A DNA stretch of 58,457 bases from CAZXEJ01 sp964639895 (GTDB lineage Bacteria; Desulfobacterota_D; UBA1144; Nemesobacterales; JADFKM01), in assembly GCA_964639895.1 (NCBI GenBank), contig CAZXEJ010000008.1, forward strand, positions 1 to 58,457, written 5' to 3'. This document shows, piece after piece, positions 17,589-25,623 of this stretch. The translations under genes were made by a program, and so were the position numbers. The notes beneath the pieces are model-generated. The model was given only the letters and a program-made list of their open reading frames with translations. It was not told the DNA's origin and made no database searches. Within the stretch, counting starts at the first letter, position 1. The number at the start of each line of letters is the position of its first letter.

Positions 17589-17804
17589 ATGAACATACTT
17601 GACCTCAAGACCAACCAGAGTGCCGAGATAACCAACGTCCACAGCAAGTACAACCGTTTTGTAAAGGTAGCCGAAGCGATGGGTCTTCGCAAGGGCCAAC
17701 AGGTTAGGCTGTCCGGTCGTTCCGGGAGGAATCTCGTCCTCTCCATGGGGGGGGCGAAGATAATAATAGACCGTGAGATAGCCAAAGAGATCGAGATCAG
17801 ATGA
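17589..17804 (+). CDS. feoA: FeoA SH3-like ferrous iron transport protein
   Basis: 71 aa, the usual FeoA size. A small cytoplasmic SH3-like domain (MNILDLKTNQSAEITNVHSK to the end) that acts with FeoB. The central VKVAEAMGLRKGQQVRL matches the FeoA core, where a Gly-rich turn precedes the basic strand. AGGAG lies ten bases before the ATG at 17589. The stop overlaps the feoB start by ATGA. Fur box and promoter lie upstream. Confidence 0.9.
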   Translation: MNILDLKTNQSAEITNVHSKYNRFVKVAEAMGLRKGQQVRLSGRSGRNLVLSMGGAKIIIDREIAKEIEIR

Positions 17805-19897
17805 AGACCATCCTCGTCTCCCTTGTCGGCAACCCCAATGTCGGCAAGACCACCCTCCTGAACCGGCTGGCCGGTTCGGCTCTCAAGGTAGGAAACTGGT
17901 CGGGGGTGACGATCGAGCGTAAAGAGGCCTCGGCAAGGTGGGGCGACTACGAGATCAGGATAGTCGACCTGCCGGGCATCTACACGCTCGAGCCTGTCTC
18001 CGAGGCCGAGAAGATAGCGGTCGATTTCGTGACCGAGGCGAACGTTGATGTCGTCGTAAACGTCGTCGACGCTACGAACCTGCCGCGCAACTTGGTCCTT
18101 ACCACCGAGCTGCTCGAGTTCGGCAAGCCGACCGTCCTGGTTTTCAACATGATAGACGAAGCCGAGCGCATGGGAGTGCGCGTCGATGCGCATAGGGCCG
18201 AGGAGATGCTGGGGGTGGGGGCGGTGGCCACGAACGGCCGTACGGGCGAGGGTGTGGAGGGTATCCTTGCAAAGATCGTCCAGGTCTACGAGAACGGCGG
18301 CCGGACAGACCCCCCGAGCTATGGGGGGCCGCTGGACGAAGCCCTGGCTGAGGCGGAAAGAAGGCTCGGTGTGGAAGGGCTCGAGAGGCGTCGCCTGATT
18401 GAGCGCCTCATAAATGACGGGGGGCTGGCCGAGGTGAGGAAGGAGCTCGAGCAGCGCAGCGGCAAGGGTGTGGACGAGTTGGTCGACGAAGCCAGGTGGA
18501 ACTGCGCGAGGGCCATAAGCGACGAGCTCTCGAACGTGGTCCGCCGCGTGGAACGTACCCTTACGGACAGGCTCGACGGCGTGTTGCTTCACCCCTATCT
18601 CGGCGTCATCATCTACGTAGCCGTCTTCTACCTCATATTCAAGGTGTCGATAGACTTCTCGGCCCCCTACATGGACTGGATAGATTCCTTCCTCAACGGT
18701 TTTGTGGCACCGCTGTTTGCCGCCGCCGCCTTGAAGATCTCCGCCCCCATGTGGATCGTGAGGTTCTTCAGCGAAGGGATAATCGGAGGAGCCGGCTTCG
18801 TACTCACGTTCGTTCCACTGGTGGCCACCATATACCTCTTCATAACCGTTCTAGAGATGAGCGGTTATCTGCCGCGCATAGCCTTCATAATGGACAGGTT
18901 CATGCACCGCATAGGGCTGCACGGCAACATGATAACCCCCCTGCTGCTGGGGTTCGGCTGTAACGTGCCGGCCATCATGGCCACCCGATCGATGAGGAGC
19001 CGACGCGACAAGTTCATCGTGGTCATGATGATTCCCTTCATGTCGTGTCCCGCGCGCCTGGTCGTGTTCGCCTTCTTCGCAACAACGTTCTTCACTTCGC
19101 CTGCGCTCGTGATATCGGCCCTCTACGTGCTAGGTATCATCGTCGCCGTGGCTACGGCCCTTCTGCTGCGACGTTCCTTTTTCAAGAGCGGTTCCGAGCA
19201 CTTCGTCCTCGAGCTTCCTCCCTACCGTATGCCGTCCCGAGCCATAGTGTCGAAGATAGTGTTGGCCCACGTCAAGATGTTCCTCACGCGTGCCGGCACG
19301 GCCATCGTCGCCGTCGCCATGGTAGTCTGGTTTCTGCTCAACCTTCCCCTGGGAGTCAAGGACACCTCCCGCAGCTACGTGGCCTCGATCGGCAGGGCGC
19401 TGACGCCGGTGTTCGCCCCCATAGGTCTGGGTGATTGGAGGTTGCCTGCTTCGCTGATACCCGCCTTCCTGGCTCGCGAGCTCTCGCTCAGTTCTCTGGG
19501 CGTCATATACAAGGCCGACGAGAAGGAAGACCTAGAGGAGAGGGTCCTCGAGTTCGACCCCGGCAGGGAGCTCATCGCCCAAGGCGAGGGGCTGGCTCGC
19601 GCCGTAGTGGCCTCGTTCAGGAACACCGTATCACCGGTCCCCTCTATATTCGACGTCGGCGGTGACACGTCGGCACACGCCTCCCTCCGCTCGAAGGTGA
19701 GCCAGAGCATAGGACCGCTGTCAGCCTTGTCGTTCATGCTGCTCATACTGGTGTACAATTCCTGCATAGCCACGTTCTCCGTGATGATGAGGGAACTGGG
19801 CAAGGCCTATGCTTTCTCCTTCCTCGTCTACAGCTTCGCTGTGGGCTGGGTGCTTGCGTTCGTCGTCTACCACCTTGGAGCACGTCTGGTCGGATGA
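17801..19897 (+). CDS. feoB: ferrous iron transporter FeoB
   Basis: 698 aa. Inner-membrane Fe(II) transporter with an N-terminal GTPase. G1 is GNPNVGKTTLLNRLAG, G3 is DLPGIYTLEP and G4 is FNMIDE. A helical GDI-like spacer (about 170-265) precedes the membrane domain. Two gate regions are recognisable: GFGCNVPAIMATRSM with SCPARLVVFAFFA, and the second repeat around LIPAFLARELSLSSLG. Length and topology fit a one-piece FeoB without a C-terminal fusion. Coupled by four-base overlaps both to feoA and to apbE, so the three proteins should be made together under Fur control. Confidence 0.97.
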   Translation: MKTILVSLVGNPNVGKTTLLNRLAGSALKVGNWSGVTIERKEASARWGDYEIRIVDLPGIYTLEPVSEAEKIAVDFVTEANVDVVVNVVDATNLPRNLVLTTELLEFGKPTVLVFNMIDEAERMGVRVDAHRAEEMLGVGAVATNGRTGEGVEGILAKIVQVYENGGRTDPPSYGGPLDEALAEAERRLGVEGLERRRLIERLINDGGLAEVRKELEQRSGKGVDELVDEARWNCARAISDELSNVVRRVERTLTDRLDGVLLHPYLGVIIYVAVFYLIFKVSIDFSAPYMDWIDSFLNGFVAPLFAAAALKISAPMWIVRFFSEGIIGGAGFVLTFVPLVATIYLFITVLEMSGYLPRIAFIMDRFMHRIGLHGNMITPLLLGFGCNVPAIMATRSMRSRRDKFIVVMMIPFMSCPARLVVFAFFATTFFTSPALVISALYVLGIIVAVATALLLRRSFFKSGSEHFVLELPPYRMPSRAIVSKIVLAHVKMFLTRAGTAIVAVAMVVWFLLNLPLGVKDTSRSYVASIGRALTPVFAPIGLGDWRLPASLIPAFLARELSLSSLGVIYKADEKEDLEERVLEFDPGRELIAQGEGLARAVVASFRNTVSPVPSIFDVGGDTSAHASLRSKVSQSIGPLSALSFMLLILVYNSCIATFSVMMRELGKAYAFSFLVYSFAVGWVLAFVVYHLGARLVG

Positions 19898-20913
19898 CGC
19901 ACCTGCAGACGGTGACGGTCGTTCTGCTTGCGCTCCTCTTCAGCTTCCCACCACCGTCGCTGGCCGGCAGGGGCCACGTATACGTGGAGAGGGCGTACTA
20001 CTCGATGGGCTCACTGTTCGAGATCAAGCTCTATTGCGGGAGCCGCCCTCTCTGCGACCGGGCGGCCGAGAACGCTTACGGTGAGCTACGCCGGGTGGAC
20101 CGCCTGCTCAGCGACTACCGCAGCGACAGCACCCTTGCCTACGTGCACCGCGAGGCCCGCGGCAGGTGGGTATCCGTGCCGCGGGAGTTCGCGGCGTTGC
20201 TTGCACTCTCGTTCGGGTACACCGCCCTTACGGGGGGTGCGTTCGACGTGACCGTGGCCCCTTTGTTCCACCTCTGGAAGGAGGCGCAGCGGAAGGGAGT
20301 TCCGCCGACCGCCGAGGAGATCACGCGAGCGCTATCCTGCGTTGGGCCGCGCATGGTCGAGACGGACTGGAAGCGGTCGCGCCTTAGGCTCGCCCGTCCC
20401 TGTGCGAGGCTCGATTTCGGGGCCATAGGCAAAGGCTACGCCGTCGACCGTGCCGCGCGCGTCGTCAAGGCGGGTGGGATCGAACATGGCCTGCTCAATT
20501 TCTCGGGCACCATCTACGTGCTCGGCCCTCCTCCGGGCAGGAGGGGTTGGGTGGTGGAGGTCAGGGACCCCTCCGCCCCCTCAAGCCGGGGTTCGTCCTT
20601 CCTCGTGGACGGGGGAGCGGTCTCGACCTCGGGGGGATATGAGAAGCATTTCGACATAGCCGGCAAGAGGTACTCCCACATCATCGACCCTAGGACGGGT
20701 GTGCCGGTTAGGTGGACGGTGCGCGTCACCGTGACGGCCCCCACGGCGACCGAGGCCGATGCGCTGTCGACGGCGTTCTCCGTCATGGGGCCTGCCGATG
20801 CCGTATCGCTCGCCGAGTCGTTGCCCGGGGTGGAGGTCCAGGTGGTGGAGGGGGACGGATCGTCTGTGTCCTCGACCGGGTTCGGTCGCACGGGTGGCGT
20901 GCACGGAAAATAG
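19894..20913 (+). CDS. apbE: FAD:protein FMN transferase ApbE
   Basis: 339 aa. A periplasmic enzyme that attaches FMN to a Thr/Ser of target proteins using FAD. A signal peptide is visible (VTVVLLALLFSF, cleavage after SLA near residue 24). ApbE motifs are MGSLFEIKLY, LDFGAIGKGYAVD, GGAVSTSGGYEKHF, SHIIDPRTGVPV and the Mg-site region ATEADALSTAFSVMG. The ATG overlaps the feoB stop by four bases. ApbE in a feo operon is unusual. Its likely client, a protein with an FMN_bind domain, is encoded in the facing operon 1 kb away. Confidence 0.94.
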   Translation: MTHLQTVTVVLLALLFSFPPPSLAGRGHVYVERAYYSMGSLFEIKLYCGSRPLCDRAAENAYGELRRVDRLLSDYRSDSTLAYVHREARGRWVSVPREFAALLALSFGYTALTGGAFDVTVAPLFHLWKEAQRKGVPPTAEEITRALSCVGPRMVETDWKRSRLRLARPCARLDFGAIGKGYAVDRAARVVKAGGIEHGLLNFSGTIYVLGPPPGRRGWVVEVRDPSAPSSRGSSFLVDGGAVSTSGGYEKHFDIAGKRYSHIIDPRTGVPVRWTVRVTVTAPTATEADALSTAFSVMGPADAVSLAESLPGVEVQVVEGDGSSVSSTGFGRTGGVHGK

Positions 20914-21238
20914 GTCCGGATCGAGGGTCGCCCACGAGCCGTCGTCCCGTCCCCCCTCTTGCTCCCCGCCCCGCTCTGTGCCCCTGCGCCTACTTGGCAT
21001 CCCCGGGGATAGGGTGCTCGATCCGCTTCGCAACCCCCCGGCCGGTCGGGCGGCTTGAGGCCGTGCCTTCGCGGGTATGGGCCGCCGCTTGACCGAACGC
21101 CACGCAGTCGGCTGTGATCATGCTCCTCCATCCGGGAAGAGAGACGGAGCCGTGGACATGGGGGGAGCCCGCTGCGGAAGGGGTGGGGTGGGTGCCGTGT
21201 GGGACGCCGCAGCGTCGGAAGTCGTGTTCTACGCATGA
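20914..21238. other. non-coding spacer between convergent apbE and membrane-protein genes
   Basis: No gene recognised. Together with the hairpin at 21239-21328 it forms the entire gap between the two facing iron operons. Mildly G-rich on the + strand. Confidence 0.5.
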
Positions 21239-21328
21239 ACTTCCCCACGCGGTCCGGATGACCGTCACTTTCACTGCTGGAATCGTCCACGTCCCACTCT
21301 GGGACGTGGTGCCGCTGCGTGGGGAAGT
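21239..21328. terminator. large nested inverted repeat, probable bidirectional terminator
   Basis: The inner hairpin is perfect: CCACGTCCCA (21287-21296), loop CTC, TGGGACGTGG (21300-21309). An outer pair also matches exactly: ACTTCCCCACGC (21239-21250) with GCGTGGGGAAGT (21317-21328). The right outer arm touches the stop codon of the minus-strand gene. There is no T-run, so termination is inferred from position between convergent operons; an RNA-stability role is the alternative. Confidence 0.55.
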
Positions 21329-21867
21329 CACTGGCGGGAAGGAGTCGTCGGCGGGGCCCCCTGGGGTGAAGTCCGCTGGGTAGGTACTGGGGGAGGCGGC
21401 GGCTTGAGGTAGAAGAACAGGATGGAGAAAATGAGCAGGGCGATCGTCAGATGGAGTACGATGAATGAGGCTATCTTCAGATATGCGAACAGCGGACTTA
21501 CGAAACGCACCAGCCAGCCGGAGGCTATGTCGCAGAGTGCGGATGAGAAGGATAGGACAACGGTGGCGGCCTTCAGAAGGTTGGGGAGCGGCGTGAACAG
21601 GAGCAGGTGGTTCAGGGTGAGCAGCAATATGGCCATCGCGAACAGGTGGAAGTGCGCCTCCTCGAGCAGGCCGAGGTAGCTCTTCGGGGCGCGGAACCCC
21701 TCGGCCGAGCCTCTGTAGTAGTCGACCACGCTGGTATAGGAGAGCCCTACCTTCAGGTAGAGCAGCACGTCGGTCAGCCAGAGCAGCAGAAAGAACGCCA
21801 GGGTGAAGAACATTATCAATCTGAACAGACCGTTTCTTTTGAACCCGCCGTTTACGAAGAATCTCAT
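21328..21867 (-). CDS. four-helix integral membrane protein of the flavin/iron operon
   Basis: 179 aa. Four hydrophobic helices are visible at about 17-38, 72-91, 98-118 and 130-153, followed by a Pro-rich soluble tail. Histidines cluster in membrane positions: His72 and His74 at the start of helix 2, His87 at its end and His139 in helix 4. This could provide bis-histidine heme ligation or quinol contacts, but no named cytochrome motif is recognised. It starts six bases after the FMN_bind stop and its ribosome site (GGGAGAG) lies inside that gene, so it is co-translated. Inferred role: electron input from the inner membrane to the flavoprotein. Function unproven. Confidence 0.8.
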   Translation of the reverse strand: MRFFVNGGFKRNGLFRLIMFFTLAFFLLLWLTDVLLYLKVGLSYTSVVDYYRGSAEGFRAPKSYLGLLEEAHFHLFAMAILLLTLNHLLLFTPLPNLLKAATVVLSFSSALCDIASGWLVRFVSPLFAYLKIASFIVLHLTIALLIFSILFFYLKPPPPPVPTQRTSPQGAPPTTPSRQ

Positions 21868-21873
21868 CCGTTT

Positions 21874-22476
21874 CTACTCTCCCTTGCAGACGCCGTCCCT
21901 GCACACCGTGTCCACGATGGCCAGCGCCTTTCTTACGGCGGCGGCCACGGCGTTGGATGTTATCGTGGCACCGGTGATGTTGGGCACGTCGGCTCCGGCT
22001 CGCAGGGGCTGGCCGAGCCCCTTGGTGGTGAAAGTGGCGAGCCACCGCTCGGTGGGCCGGTATTCGCTGGGCTCGTGGAACGCCAGCACCTCGATCCTCT
22101 CGACACTGCCGGCGGGGGAGACGGCTATCAATACCGTCTCCGTCTTGGTCCGCACGCGGTGAGTGTCAATGAGGGCGTAACCGAGGGTGCGGTCCCCCCT
22201 TCTGCCCACGTAGATGGTCAGGATGCGGCCGGCCAGCTTCGCTCTGGCCTTGCGCTCGATCGTATCCTTGAGCTCTCTGGACAGGAAGACGGTTGTGCGT
22301 TCGACGGCCTCGGCCCCCGGGAAGGCGCGGGTCAGGGCTTCGTCCACGCTTGAGTATCGCTTGGCGAAGGCGACTTGGCCAAGGAAGACGACGGCGGCCG
22401 TTGCCAACAAGACGGCCGCCGTGACCGGTTGTGTGGCCCAAGCCCTTAGGTCCTTCTTGGTCTTCTTTTCGTCCAT
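21874..22476 (-). CDS. membrane-anchored FMN_bind-domain protein, predicted ApbE substrate
   Basis: 200 aa from the ATG at 22476; an upstream in-frame ATG at 22560 would overlap the porin gene and spoil the N-terminus. A single hydrophobic anchor (about 18-37, AAVLLATAAVVFLGQ) is followed by an FMN_bind domain (about 85-188). The flavinylation motif is NITGATITS, with Thr171 the expected FMN-linked residue, as in RnfG and NqrC. Two cysteines close the protein (Cys192 and Cys197, CRDGVC). No other Rnf or Nqr subunit is nearby, so it is not part of those complexes. It lies between a porin and a four-helix membrane protein in one operon. Confidence 0.88.
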   Translation of the reverse strand: MDEKKTKKDLRAWATQPVTAAVLLATAAVVFLGQVAFAKRYSSVDEALTRAFPGAEAVERTTVFLSRELKDTIERKARAKLAGRILTIYVGRRGDRTLGYALIDTHRVRTKTETVLIAVSPAGSVERIEVLAFHEPSEYRPTERWLATFTTKGLGQPLRAGADVPNITGATITSNAVAAAVRKALAIVDTVCRDGVCKGE

Positions 22477-22522
22477 GTCTGTACCCTTTTCTCCCGCACC
22501 GTTCGTTCGAGCGTACATGGGC

Positions 22523-23971
22523 TCAGAACTCCCAACCCACACCGAGGTTGAACTGGTCACCTGCAGTTCCAGCGCCGTTCCTCCTGTCCTGATAGTCCAT
22601 CTTTATCACAACGTTGTGGTGGGGTTTGTATTCGATTCCGTATGTCACCGTCTTTCGGTCGTTGGCCGGATCGCTGGCGAAGCCGCTCGGGACCTTGTGC
22701 TGCGTGTTGTACTGCTCGTAGCGCACGAAGGGTGTGAGCGATTGATCCGTGTCAAGCAGCAACGGGAGAAGATTGTACCCGCCTTCGATGTACAGTCCAT
22801 ACATCTGTTTGCCAACCGACTCGTCGCCTACAAGACCGTTGTTGAGGTTTATGAGCGCACTGTCGTCGAGCCAGGTGTAGACGACCAGGCCGCGCGACTC
22901 GAACCCCCTCCACTGGAACTGGTAATCTGCTTCCCACATGGTGAGCCTGCCGCCTATTTCCTTCCCGTCCACCTCTTCGCCTTGACCGGTGTTGCCGATG
23001 TACAGGGAGCTTCCAAGCTCAAGCCCCTGCAGAAGCGTGTATTCGAGGCGCCCGACGAAGGCCGCATCGTTGAACCGAGCCCTGTTGCCGCTGCTGCGCC
23101 CCTCGCGCAGGTTGCCGGCCTCGAAACCCCGGGAATCGAGCGCCGTCATCAGGTAGGCCTTGTATCGAAGCCCTCCTGTAACGGTGCCGAAGGCCCCGAT
23201 ACCCACCTCTCTCCACGTGCTGGGTATGATCTGAGTCTCCACGTCCGGCCTCAGCACGCCGTGGAACGTAGTCGGCTCGTGCTTCTCGTTGATTATACCG
23301 AACGGAACGAGGTTCAGCCCCGCCCTGATGTTGAAGTGCTCGTTTATGAGAAAGGTGAGGTTGGAGAACTCGAGTGCCACCTCGCCTTCCTTGCCGTCGA
23401 GGTTGGGCTCGGTCTGACCGTGCTCGAACTCCAGCTCGGAGCTCCAAAATATGCGGTCGTTGAAGCGGTAGCCCACATAGAGTATCGTTCGAAGGGCGTC
23501 GCCTACGTCATCGGCCTTCTGGCGGAACTGTGCGTTCACTTCGCCGTAGCCACCGATGGAGACACCGCCTGCGCTGAGGAGTCCGTGGGGATGTTCCTGA
23601 AACGGGGTGGGTGACGCCGCGTAGGTCGGGGCTGTAGAAGTCTCGCCACTTGCCGTTGCAGCACCCTTTAGTGACTGGAGTTCCTGTGCCAGAATGTCGA
23701 TCTTTCTCTCGATGGCGTCCATCCGCTCGCCTAGGTCCGCGGGGGGCGCAGGGGCCTTCGTGGAGGATCGGAGCTCCTGGAGCTCTCGTACCACTTCGTC
23801 GAGTCTTCTCTCGAGTTCCTCGATCCTCTGCGCTTGGCGCTGGGGGTTGCTCTCCTGGGCCAGGGGTGCGGAGAGAGAGATAAGAGCAAGCAGCAGGGCG
23901 GCCGCAAGGGCGGTGGCCAGCCTGCACGGGCGGCTGCTCATCGTGCCGGGTCGTGATACGTCGTGGGCCAT
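22523..23971 (-). CDS. outer-membrane porin with N-terminal coiled coil
   Basis: 482 aa. A signal peptide is followed by a heptad-rich coiled coil (about 45-105, RIEELERRLDEVVRELQEL and DAIERKIDILAQELQSL) and a beta-barrel domain with alternating strands (GGYGEVNAQFR, LEFEHGQTE, GLNLVPFGIINEKHEP) ending in Phe (GVGWEF), the classic outer-membrane signature. The layout resembles phosphate-selective-type porins (OprO/P superfamily). The ATG at 23971 follows GGAGGA. It is the first gene of the Fur-box operon porin / FMN_bind / four-helix protein, so iron limitation should raise its level; permeation of ferric complexes is inferred. Confidence 0.88.
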   Translation of the reverse strand: MAHDVSRPGTMSSRPCRLATALAAALLLALISLSAPLAQESNPQRQAQRIEELERRLDEVVRELQELRSSTKAPAPPADLGERMDAIERKIDILAQELQSLKGAATASGETSTAPTYAASPTPFQEHPHGLLSAGGVSIGGYGEVNAQFRQKADDVGDALRTILYVGYRFNDRIFWSSELEFEHGQTEPNLDGKEGEVALEFSNLTFLINEHFNIRAGLNLVPFGIINEKHEPTTFHGVLRPDVETQIIPSTWREVGIGAFGTVTGGLRYKAYLMTALDSRGFEAGNLREGRSSGNRARFNDAAFVGRLEYTLLQGLELGSSLYIGNTGQGEEVDGKEIGGRLTMWEADYQFQWRGFESRGLVVYTWLDDSALINLNNGLVGDESVGKQMYGLYIEGGYNLLPLLLDTDQSLTPFVRYEQYNTQHKVPSGFASDPANDRKTVTYGIEYKPHHNVVIKMDYQDRRNGAGTAGDQFNLGVGWEF

Positions 23972-23994
23972 GTTGGGTCCTCCTTCGGATGTAT

Positions 23995-24013
23995 GATTAT
24001 GAAAATCGTTATC
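23995..24013 (-). promoter_or_regulatory. Fur box controlling the porin-flavoprotein operon
   Basis: Read on the + strand, GATTATGAAAATCGTTATC matches 16 of 19 positions of the Fur consensus GATAATGATAATCATTATC. It lies between the promoter and the porin ribosome site, starting a few bases past the predicted transcription start. Confidence 0.8.
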
Positions 24014-24025
24014 ACTTTCATATTC

Positions 24026-24055
24026 ACACTACCCGCCTTCCTCCCGCGCTGTCAA
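24026..24055 (-). promoter_or_regulatory. candidate promoter of the porin operon
   Basis: On the minus strand TTGACA (24055-24050), 18-nt spacer, TAGTGT (24031-24026). The -35 is perfect, the -10 weak. Initiation near 24019 would place the Fur box immediately downstream. Confidence 0.6.
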
Positions 24056-25032
24056 ATAGAAATTCAATCGCCCGGGCTAGGGGGTCTGATGTGCCATGTG
24101 CCGGGCCTGCGGGGGAGGGGGGCATAGCAGCGCCAGGCGGGGCATCTCCCGCGATTGTTGTGCACGTCTGCTGCAGCGGCTGCTGTGAAGGGGGCCGTGT
24201 GTCTACGTCTCTCATCACCGTAGAGCCGTTGGCTTCTTGTTTCCGAGTGGAGGCGTGGGGACTCTCTACCCAACAGGGTCTCGCCGAGGACCCCATGTGT
24301 TGGCGACGCCGGGACCGCGGGCTGAGAGCCGCCCAAGTAGTGCGTGGGGCCCCTCCTCCCCCCCCCGGTACCGCCATGGCCGTTCCCCCTCCCCCCTTGG
24401 TCGTTGTCTCATTTTCCCCTCCGGCGGAGCGGTCACAAACGGTGTGCGGTGGAAGAGGAGTGGTATTTGCACGGCCTTCTCGAGTCTCCTCGCTGACGGG
24501 GGCGATGCGTTGGGTTAGGGAGGGCGTCTCGGTCCGCGGCGTGGTCGGCGTTCGGTGTGGGATGGCCAAGTTGTTGTCGTGCTGCAGTGCATATACGAAG
24601 TGGCTCCCGTCGGGAGTGATCCTCGTGGGTGCCGTGAGGAGGAAGTGATGTGGGAGCGTCTTACGCTGTAGTAGCAGCGGCCGTCTGGACTACTTCGGCG
24701 TCGGGGGTGATGGGGCGGGGGAGGCTCCTCCTTTCCGAGGTGCTCCGTCTCGAGGGGGCGAGGGGTTCCATGAGATGGTCGGGAGGCCGGGTGGACTGGC
24801 CTTCCTGGGGTCTTCGTTATAGGGGGAAGCCGTGAGGGGAGGGGTAATTCGTTCCTAAGTAGGGAGCGGCAAGGTAGGGTTGGAGGATTACTGCCTGGGG
24901 GTTGTCCGGCTCTCTGGGGAGGGATTCCTTGCTGCGTCTGGGGTGCGGTTCTGAAGGGGTCGATGTCTCCCCTGCGCCGAGGTGTGGGGGCCTACACGAT
25001 ATCTCCGTCTCGGGCTTTACCATCGACGGCTC
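24056..25032. other. about 980 bp of non-coding DNA
   Basis: No gene recognised on either strand; open frames here are low-complexity Gly/Pro/Arg. Several runs of five or more G are present on the + strand (around 24113-24122 and 24831-24840). It separates the porin promoter from the dedA-like stop. Confidence 0.5.
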
Positions 25033-25623
25033 TCATCGGGCGATGCGCCCTATGACGAGCACTCCGGCCACAAGTAGCACGAAAAACACTATGAGAACGG
25101 CGTTGAGGTATTTGTCCATGAACCCACGGATCCTCTCGCCAAAGGCGTATATCAGGCCCGCTTCGATGAAAAAGCGCGATGAGCGGCCGAGGAGCGATGC
25201 CGCCACGAACGTCTTCAGGTCTATTTCGAACACGCCCGCCGTGATCGTGAACACCTTGTAGGGTATCGGTGTTACGGCCGCGCTGAGTACGGCCAGGAAG
25301 GCGGCATCGTTGTACTTGGCGCCCACGTATTCGAACGCCTCCGGGTCGATTATGTGGGCGAGGAAGAACCCTGACACCGCGTGCCACAGACCCCACCCGA
25401 TGTAGTAGCCTACGAGCGCCCCACCCACGGACGCCACGGTGCAGACTATGGCATACCACAGGGCGCGGTCGGGCCGGCCGAGACAGAGGACGGCCAACAG
25501 CGGGTCCGGCGGAACCGGGAATACGGACGCCTCCGCCAGGGAGACCAGGGCGAGAGCGGGCGTCCCGTAGGGGGTTTCGGCCCAGCCGAGTACCCACTCG
25601 TAGAGCCTCCTAAAGATTCTCAT
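25033..25623 (-). CDS. DedA/VTT-family membrane protein (YqaA-like)
   Basis: 196 aa integral membrane protein. The VTT signature is visible: an N-terminal re-entrant region (LAEASVFPVPPDPLLAVL), then TPIPYKVFTITAGVFEIDLKT with the family Pro/Gly and ending in a LLGRSSRFF block, and a C-terminal helix (LIVFFVLLVAGVLVIG). DedA proteins act in envelope lipid or undecaprenyl-phosphate translocation and membrane homeostasis. The ATG at 25623 lies inside surE, a 14-nt overlap, so expression is coupled to surE. Confidence 0.88.
   Translation of the reverse strand: MRIFRRLYEWVLGWAETPYGTPALALVSLAEASVFPVPPDPLLAVLCLGRPDRALWYAIVCTVASVGGALVGYYIGWGLWHAVSGFFLAHIIDPEAFEYVGAKYNDAAFLAVLSAAVTPIPYKVFTITAGVFEIDLKTFVAASLLGRSSRFFIEAGLIYAFGERIRGFMDKYLNAVLIVFFVLLVAGVLVIGRIAR

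Noticed and set aside
20990..22045. 351-codon minus-strand frame over apbE end and the membrane-protein gene
   Set aside because: Overlaps two well-supported genes out of frame; no domain.
21874..22476. RnfG or NqrC subunit
   Set aside because: No other Rnf or Nqr genes adjacent; neighbours are a porin and a four-helix protein under a Fur box.
23953..24648. 231-codon + strand frame over the porin promoter
   Set aside because: Covers the Fur box and promoter; composition is low-complexity and no ribosome site is present.
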